Assembly: GCF_017301635.1 (NCBI RefSeq)
Contig: NZ_CP071091.1
Span: forward strand, 3,112,001 to 3,176,000
DNA from: Myxococcus landrumus
Lineage (GTDB): Bacteria; Myxococcota; Myxococcia; Myxococcales; Myxococcaceae
DNA: 64,000 nucleotides
Direction of reading: 5' to 3'
Numbering within the stretch: the stretch's first letter is position 1; each line of letters starts with the position of its first letter. The notes beneath the pieces were generated by a model that saw only the letters and a program-made list of their open reading frames with translations, made no database searches and was not told where the DNA came from. The position numbers and the translations under genes are program-made. Positions 59,175-64,000 of the stretch are shown here, piece after piece.

Positions 59175-60455
59175 TTACGACCTTTGTCCGGCCCTCGCGC
59201 CTGCCATTCTCGCCTGAGTCGCGAGGGTTGCCGCCACCACCGTCCCCAGAATCAGCATTCCCGCCGCCGTCCCATAGGGCGCCGCCGGCCCCAAACGGGT
59301 GAAGAGCCACCCGCCCAGCGCCGGGCCCACAATCCGGCCCAGCGAGCCCGCGGCCTGGAAGCCCCCCAGGGCCGCCCCCAGCCGCTCCGGTGGAGCATGC
59401 AGGGAGACCAGCGCGGACAGGCAGGGATTCGTCAGGGCCGAGCCCACCGCCAACAGCCCCATGACAGGAAACAACCATCCGTAGGTCGGCGCCACCGGCA
59501 GGAGGGCCAGGCCCACCGCCGTCACGCCGAACCCCGCCATGGCCACGTGCGCCTCGCGCCCCGTTCCGCCGCCCCCCTCCCCGCCCACCAGCCGGCGCAC
59601 GACCCCACCCTGAACCAGCGCGCTGAGCACGCCCACCATCGCGAAGAGCCAGCCCGCCCGCAGGCTCGCCTCGCGCAGCACCTGCGCGTCCGCCATCACC
59701 GGATGAAGGAACAGGCCCCCCTCGAGCGGCACCGGCCCGGCCGACAGGAAGCGCGTGAGGAGGTAGACGGAGAACGTCCCCTCCATCTGCGCGAAGGCGG
59801 TGGTGAATAGGAGCATCAGCACCAGGCACTTCGCGACGAAAGGCAGGCGCAGCGCCTGGGCGGCGCTCTTCAGGGTGCGCGCATGGCCATCCGGGCCCCC
59901 GGGCACGCGGGACTCCGGCAGGAACAAGTACGTGCAGACCAGGTTGACGGCCACCAGGCCCGCCGCGAAGAGGCCGATGGCGAGGTTGCCGCCCCACGCA
60001 CCCAGGAAGCCGCCCAGCGCCGGGCCCAGCACGAAGCCGACACCAAAGGCCGCGCCGATGACGCCCATGCCCCGGGCCCGCTCCTCGGGGCGGGTGATGT
60101 CCGCGACCACCGCCTGCGCGGTGGCGATGTTGCCGCCGGATATCCCGTCGATGACCCGCGAGAGGAACAGGAGCGGCAGCGAGTACGCCCCGGCGAACAG
60201 CAGGTAGCCCAAGAGCGAGCCCACCTGGCTGACCAGCAGCACGGGCCTGCGGCCGAACCGGTCCGACAACCGGCCCAGCACGGGCGCCGCCACCAGCTGC
60301 ATCAACGAATAGACGGAGATGAGCAGCCCCACCGTGAAGGGCGAGGCACCAAACTTCACTCCGTACACGCCCAACTGCGGAATCAAGATGCCGAACCCGA
60401 TGAGGTCCAGCGACACGATTCCGAAGACGACGCGCAGTGACGCCGTCCGGCTCAC
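59175..60455 (-). CDS. MFS transporter
   Basis: 426 residues from GTG 60455. Twelve-helix major facilitator: first helix VVFGIVSLDLIGFGILIPQL, motif A GRLSDRFGRRPVLL in the first cytoplasmic loop, SRVIDGISGGNIATAQAVVA, and GMGVIGAAFGVGFVLGPALG, the antiporter motif of drug exporters in the TCR/DHA1 group. A drug or metabolite efflux role is likely; the substrate is unknown. It begins 24 bases after an intrinsic terminator that ends the gltC transcript, so it has its own promoter. The stop at 59175 is a single base past the plsX start. Confidence 0.93.
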   Translation of the reverse strand: MSRTASLRVVFGIVSLDLIGFGILIPQLGVYGVKFGASPFTVGLLISVYSLMQLVAAPVLGRLSDRFGRRPVLLVSQVGSLLGYLLFAGAYSLPLLFLSRVIDGISGGNIATAQAVVADITRPEERARGMGVIGAAFGVGFVLGPALGGFLGAWGGNLAIGLFAAGLVAVNLVCTYLFLPESRVPGGPDGHARTLKSAAQALRLPFVAKCLVLMLLFTTAFAQMEGTFSVYLLTRFLSAGPVPLEGGLFLHPVMADAQVLREASLRAGWLFAMVGVLSALVQGGVVRRLVGGEGGGGTGREAHVAMAGFGVTAVGLALLPVAPTYGWLFPVMGLLAVGSALTNPCLSALVSLHAPPERLGAALGGFQAAGSLGRIVGPALGGWLFTRLGPAAPYGTAAGMLILGTVVAATLATQARMAGARAGQRS

Positions 60456-60479
60456 CCGTGTCTCCCTTGTCCGGCCATG

Positions 60480-60518
60480 AAAAAACCGCCGGAGCGCGGA
60501 AGATAGCGCTCCGGCGGT
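60480..60518 (-). terminator. Intrinsic terminator of the gltABC operon
   Basis: ACCGCCGGAGCGC (60485-60497) and GCGCTCCGGCGGT (60506-60518) form a perfect 13-bp stem with an 8-base loop. On the minus strand it is followed by a run of six T (60485-60480). It lies 46 bases after the gltC stop, and is the clearest Rho-independent terminator in the window. Confidence 0.9.
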
Positions 60519-60564
60519 GGGAATGGCGCGGCAAGTCCGCGCCCCGCGACGATTTGACGCGTGA

Positions 60565-62604
60565 CTACAGGGCTTCCGCGGACTGGACGTTCCGGTTGGC
60601 CGTGTCGCGCTCGATGCAGCCCTTCGTCAGCGTGTACTGGTACGTGCCCAGCTCGTCACGCCAGTACTCACCCTCGTACGGCCAGTAGAGCTGGTCGTCC
60701 GCCACCGCCACGGAGAACTTGTACTTCTTGACGATGGCCGTGCGGCCGCCCGCCTTGAGCTGCTCCTCGAGGAACTCCTTCTCCTTCGTGGTGGTCTCGA
60801 ACTTGATGCGCAGGCCGTTGGCCAGCAGCTGCTTGAGCGCGACGAGCTCCGTCTCCAGCTTGCCCTTGGCCATGATGCCCGCCTTGGAGATGAGGCCCGT
60901 GCGGTGGACCTTCAGCTCCTCCAGCAACTGCTTGGACAGCTCCGAGTACTTGAAGGTGTCGCCGCGGCTGGCGAAGGCGTCCATCTCCCCCTCGAGCTCG
61001 AGGATGGAGTCGTTCGTCTTGCGCAGGTCCTGGTCCGTCAGGGCCAGGCGGAGGATGCGCTCCAGGATGAGGTCCGTCTCGTTCTTCTCCAGACCCTCCT
61101 TGTTCTTCTTCTGCACGTCGGAGAGCACCGAGTAGTACTCGTTGGCCTCCATGCCCTTCTTCACCAGCGACTCGAGCTGGTCGTGGACGGGCAGGTACGT
61201 GCGCTCGAAGTCCTGGAGGATGATGTTGCTCTCCCGGTAGCGGCAGTTCTCGTAATAGATGACCGCCTTCAGGATGAGCGCCTCCGGGAAGTACTCCTCG
61301 CGGAAGAACGGCGATGAGAGCGTGATGAGGTTGCCCAGCGCCTGCTCGTACTGGCCCACGCGGTAGTTGGCCCAGCTCGCCTCGAAGAGCGACTCCAGCC
61401 ACTGCGTGTTCCCGCGCTCCACCTTGCCCAGGTAGAAGAGCGCGTAGCGGTTCTGCTGCATGCCGTAGTGCGTGCGGGCCAGCTGCATGAACGCCAGCTC
61501 GCGCAGGGACTTGTCCGCCTTGATCTGGTCGGCGGACTTGCCCGCCATGGACCGGGTGAGGCGCACCACGTCCTTCATCGCGTCCACCGCCGCCAGCATC
61601 TCCCCGTTGCCGCGCTTGGCCGCCGCGTCCTTCTGACGGCTGCCGTTGCGGAACGACGCCAGACCATCCAGGTACCGCGCGCGCGGATAGAACGGGTCCG
61701 TCTTGGGAATCATCAGCGTCAGGCGCTTCACTTCGTTGAAGCTCTTGTCCGCGTCCGCGTTCTGCCCCACCTGATCCAACGCGCGGCCTCGCACGAAGTG
61801 GTAGCGCGCCAGCAGGTAGCGGAACTCGTTGCGGTACTTCTCGGGGAACTCCTGGTTCGCGTGCCGGGCAATCTCGTCGAGGATGACGGTCTCGTTCTTC
61901 GTCTTGCGGCTGATGAAGAAGAGCCACTCGAGGCTCGTCTTGAAGAACTTGGTGGAGGGCCCCAGCGCGAGCAGCTTGGAGAACTCACCCAGCGACGAGT
62001 GGTACATGCCCATGCGGTAGAGCGACTTGGCCAGCACGTAGCGCGCCTCCGTGTGCAGGCCCGCGAGCTTCGGGTCCGCCAGGAGCTCGTGCGCCGCCAT
62101 GGCGGCCTTCTCGTACTCGTCGTTCTTGAAGAGGCTGATGGCGATTTCCAGCCGCTGACGGTCCGCCGACTTGCCGGACACGTCCACCGCGTCGAAGGAC
62201 ATGGTGGGCGCGGGGGCCTTGGGGGCCTCCTGCGTCAGGTCCAGCCCGAAGCCGCCACCCTGCGCGGAAGCAGGCGGCTGCGCGGGCGTGGGAGCAGGCG
62301 GGGTGGACGTGGCCTCGGCGGGAGCCGCCGGGGTCGCCACCGCGGGAGCCACGGGGGAAGGAGCGGACGTCTCCTCGGCGGTGGCCTCCGGCTCCGCGGC
62401 GGGCGTCTTGCCCTTCGCGTTGCGCGTCGACTTCTTCTTCGACTTGGAGGAGGACTTCGCCGACGAGGCGCCCTTCTTCTTCTTCTTGGACTTGGACTGA
62501 CCACCCAGGTCCAGTCCTTCGAAGTTCTGGGCGAAGGAAGGAGCCGACCACGCGAGCGCGAGCCCGAGGACGGCGAGACGGATGAGCCTGAAGGAGCGCA
62601 TCAT
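60565..62604 (-). CDS. gltC: GltC-like periplasmic TPR protein of the gliding machinery
   Basis: 679 residues from ATG 62604, overlapping the gltB stop (ATGA). Signal peptide (LIRLAVLGLALAWSAPSFA, cut before QNFEGLD), a Lys/Ser-rich stretch (SKSKKKKKGASSAKSSSKSK), an Ala/Pro-rich linker, and about 500 helical residues with TPR-like repeats (LFKNDEYEKAAMAAHELLAD, ARYVLAKSLYRMGMYHSSLG, ASWANYRVGQYEQALGNLIT). In M. xanthus gltA, gltB and gltC encode two outer-membrane proteins and a periplasmic TPR protein of the Agl-Glt gliding motor; the order, sizes and types match here. Assignment rests on that pattern plus recall of the family. Confidence 0.8.
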   Translation of the reverse strand: MMRSFRLIRLAVLGLALAWSAPSFAQNFEGLDLGGQSKSKKKKKGASSAKSSSKSKKKSTRNAKGKTPAAEPEATAEETSAPSPVAPAVATPAAPAEATSTPPAPTPAQPPASAQGGGFGLDLTQEAPKAPAPTMSFDAVDVSGKSADRQRLEIAISLFKNDEYEKAAMAAHELLADPKLAGLHTEARYVLAKSLYRMGMYHSSLGEFSKLLALGPSTKFFKTSLEWLFFISRKTKNETVILDEIARHANQEFPEKYRNEFRYLLARYHFVRGRALDQVGQNADADKSFNEVKRLTLMIPKTDPFYPRARYLDGLASFRNGSRQKDAAAKRGNGEMLAAVDAMKDVVRLTRSMAGKSADQIKADKSLRELAFMQLARTHYGMQQNRYALFYLGKVERGNTQWLESLFEASWANYRVGQYEQALGNLITLSSPFFREEYFPEALILKAVIYYENCRYRESNIILQDFERTYLPVHDQLESLVKKGMEANEYYSVLSDVQKKNKEGLEKNETDLILERILRLALTDQDLRKTNDSILELEGEMDAFASRGDTFKYSELSKQLLEELKVHRTGLISKAGIMAKGKLETELVALKQLLANGLRIKFETTTKEKEFLEEQLKAGGRTAIVKKYKFSVAVADDQLYWPYEGEYWRDELGTYQYTLTKGCIERDTANRNVQSAEAL

Positions 62605-63374
62605 GACTCGGGATTGGACGAGGGGAAGAAGAAGGACACACCCAGCTCGAACAGGAGCTGGTTGCGCAGGAAGTTTTCGCCGCGGCCCTTCTCCACGTAG
62701 ATGAGGTCCCGCACCTCCGTGCGCAGCGTCACCCACCGGTTGAAGAAGAAGCGCATGCCCACGCCGACGTTGCCGCCGGGCGTGAGGTAGTTCTTCGCCA
62801 GCGTGTCGGTCTGGTCATCCAGGTCCGGCCCCCGGTACTGGACCGCGGACGCGCCGACGACGCCGTACAGGTCGAAGTGGACGAACTTCTCCGCCAGGAG
62901 CGACAGCTTGCCGTAGATGGGCGCCCACTGGACGTCCACGCCGCCAATCAGCTTGATCTGCCCGGGAGCGTCCCCGTCCAGGTCCTCCATCTTGGGCGAG
63001 ACACACCCGCGCGTGTCGCCATCCCCGAACTCGCAGATCTGCGCCGCGCCGGACACCGCGTTCATCGCGTAGCCCGCACGCAGGCTCACGCCGATCGTCT
63101 CGACGGGGTGGTAGGTGAGCGTGCCGCCGAAGATGTACTTGGTGAAGAACGCGTCGCGCAGCGACAGCGTCGCCGAGGGGCTGAACTCGAAGCGGCCCTT
63201 CTTGAGGAACACGTGGCCCGACACGGGGCGCACGCGGTCGCGCAAGGGACCCATCCGGTCCTTGTCCACCTCTGAGACGTCACCAGCCTCCTCCTCTTCG
63301 GAGGTGGCCTGCGCCTGCGAAAGCACGGGCGCCATGAGACACAGCGCGACCAGCCAACGATGGAGCGTCTTCAT
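62601..63374 (-). CDS. gltB: GltB-like outer-membrane beta-barrel protein
   Basis: 257 residues from ATG 63374, overlapping the gltA stop (ATGA). Signal peptide (WLVALCLMAPVLSQAQA), an acidic spacer (SEEEEAGDVSEVDKDRMGPL), then repeated strands (FLKKGRFEFSPSATLSLRDA, GVSLRAGYAMN, YGVVGASAVQYRG) and a final LLFELGVSFFFPSSNPES. The C-terminal strand ends in aromatics, typical of outer-membrane barrels. The sequence around KGRFEFSPSATLSLRDAFF is closely similar to gltA (KGRFELTPLISISVNDPFY), so gltA and gltB are paralogues. It belongs to the gliding-type gltABC operon. Confidence 0.83.
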   Translation of the reverse strand: MKTLHRWLVALCLMAPVLSQAQATSEEEEAGDVSEVDKDRMGPLRDRVRPVSGHVFLKKGRFEFSPSATLSLRDAFFTKYIFGGTLTYHPVETIGVSLRAGYAMNAVSGAAQICEFGDGDTRGCVSPKMEDLDGDAPGQIKLIGGVDVQWAPIYGKLSLLAEKFVHFDLYGVVGASAVQYRGPDLDDQTDTLAKNYLTPGGNVGVGMRFFFNRWVTLRTEVRDLIYVEKGRGENFLRNQLLFELGVSFFFPSSNPES

Positions 63375-64000
63375 TCCGAGTCCCTCCCCGTCGAGCTGAA
63401 GGGCAGGAACAGCGAGATGCCGGCGTTGAGAGTCATCATGTTCTGGATGGCCCCGTTCGCGCTGCCCAGGGGCTGATCCACATAGGAGGTGTTGATGAGC
63501 GCCACGTTCACGGCCACGAAGTCCTTGGCCACGAAGCGCATGCCCAGGCCCAGGTCCGCGGCGGGGTTGAGCCCGCGGCCCGGCAGCGAGGAGGTCTCCG
63601 TCTTCACCACGCCCACGCCCGCGAGCAGGTAGCCGTCGAAGTGCAGGATGGAGTTGAGGAAGGCCACCTTGCCGTACAGCGGGCTCCACTCGACGTCGCC
63701 CATCGCGGACCACTCGGGCACCGAGTTGTAGATCTTCGCGAAGTAGGCGTCCTTGGCCAGGCGCACGTCATCCGACGGGACGACCTGCATCAGCGTGCCA
63801 CGCGCGGAGATGGCCAGCGTGTCCGCCAGGTAGTAGGCGCCCCGCAGGGACGCGCCCACCTTGGAATAGAACGGGTCGTTGACGGAGATGCTGATGAGGG
63901 GCGTCAGCTCGAAGCGCCCCTTCTTCCGGTACACCTTGCGCTGGACGCTCTTCACCCGGTCCTCCTGGGTGATGTCCGTCAGCGGCAGGAAAGCCTCTGG
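63371..64000 (-). CDS. gltA: GltA-like outer-membrane beta-barrel protein (5' partial)
   Basis: The frame runs to the right edge of the window, so the N-terminus with signal peptide is missing; at least 209 residues remain. Strands such as VYRKKGRFELTPLISISVND, ASLRGAYYLADTLAISARGT and LLAGVGVVKTE end in NAGISLFLPFSS. It is a paralogue of the next gene and the first known member of the operon in this window. It overlaps gltB by ATGA, as gltB does gltC, so the three are translationally coupled. In the related system GltA and GltB form an outer-membrane complex at gliding adhesion sites. Confidence 0.78.
   Translation of the reverse strand, partial: PEAFLPLTDITQEDRVKSVQRKVYRKKGRFELTPLISISVNDPFYSKVGASLRGAYYLADTLAISARGTLMQVVPSDDVRLAKDAYFAKIYNSVPEWSAMGDVEWSPLYGKVAFLNSILHFDGYLLAGVGVVKTETSSLPGRGLNPAADLGLGMRFVAKDFVAVNVALINTSYVDQPLGSANGAIQNMMTLNAGISLFLPFSSTGRDSE

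Overview
The window is very GC-rich and densely coded. It reads as a chromosomal segment of a myxobacterium in or near Myxococcus/Corallococcus. Reasons for this placement: three eukaryote-like Ser/Thr kinases, proteins ending in MYXO-CTERM-type Cys/hydrophobic/Arg tails, a MXAN_2561/MXAN_2562-family pair, and an operon resembling gltABC of the gliding machinery at the right end. No tRNA, rRNA, CRISPR array, insertion sequence or prophage was seen. Both ends cut a gene: moeB on the left and gltA on the right.

Layout. 0-3.5 kb: moeB-like E1 enzyme, a stand-alone rhodanese, and a convergent kinase. 3.5-11.3 kb: an Ig-like membrane protein, then a tight five-gene unit (phosphate-porin-like barrel, VTC domain, thymidylate-kinase-like fusion, DUF4956 membrane protein, lipoprotein), followed by a purple-acid-phosphatase-like phosphoesterase whose ribosome-binding site lies inside a strong hairpin. 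The common theme is phosphate or polyphosphate, and this is the best candidate for an undescribed system. 11.4-19.1 kb: RsmB-type rRNA methyltransferase, M61 protease, zinc-finger/TPR membrane protein, RNase HII with a coupled Cys-motif protein, and a histidine phosphatase. 19.1-27.2 kb: alpha-oxoamine-synthase-like enzyme, acetyl-CoA synthetase, Nudix hydrolase, a site-2 protease with a repeat tail, and small unknowns.

27.2-37.2 kb is a long minus-strand block. It holds a MYXO-CTERM/beta-barrel/PKD lipoprotein/moaD-moaE operon, followed by envelope and housekeeping genes (uppS, cdsA, rseP, rlpA-like, tsaB, a Usg-like dehydrogenase). 37.3-47 kb: an SDR enzyme divergent from its likely WYL regulator, a lower-GC MopE-type lipoprotein, two divergent kinases, an RluA-type pseudouridine synthase and a YjbQ protein. 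47-51 kb: a zinc-ligand-poor S4 ribosomal protein paralogue behind a Fur-family operator, and a tandem pair of secreted S28/S37-type peptidases sharing a leader element. 51-60.5 kb: HAD phosphatase, DNA polymerase IV, DMT transporter, polyA-polymerase family enzyme, App1-like phosphatase coupled to plsX, and an MFS exporter. 60.5-64 kb: the gliding-motility-like gltA-gltB-gltC operon, closed by a canonical intrinsic terminator.

Many neighbouring genes overlap by ATGA or GTGA, so translational coupling is the norm here. Functions rest on motifs read by eye; no database search was run.
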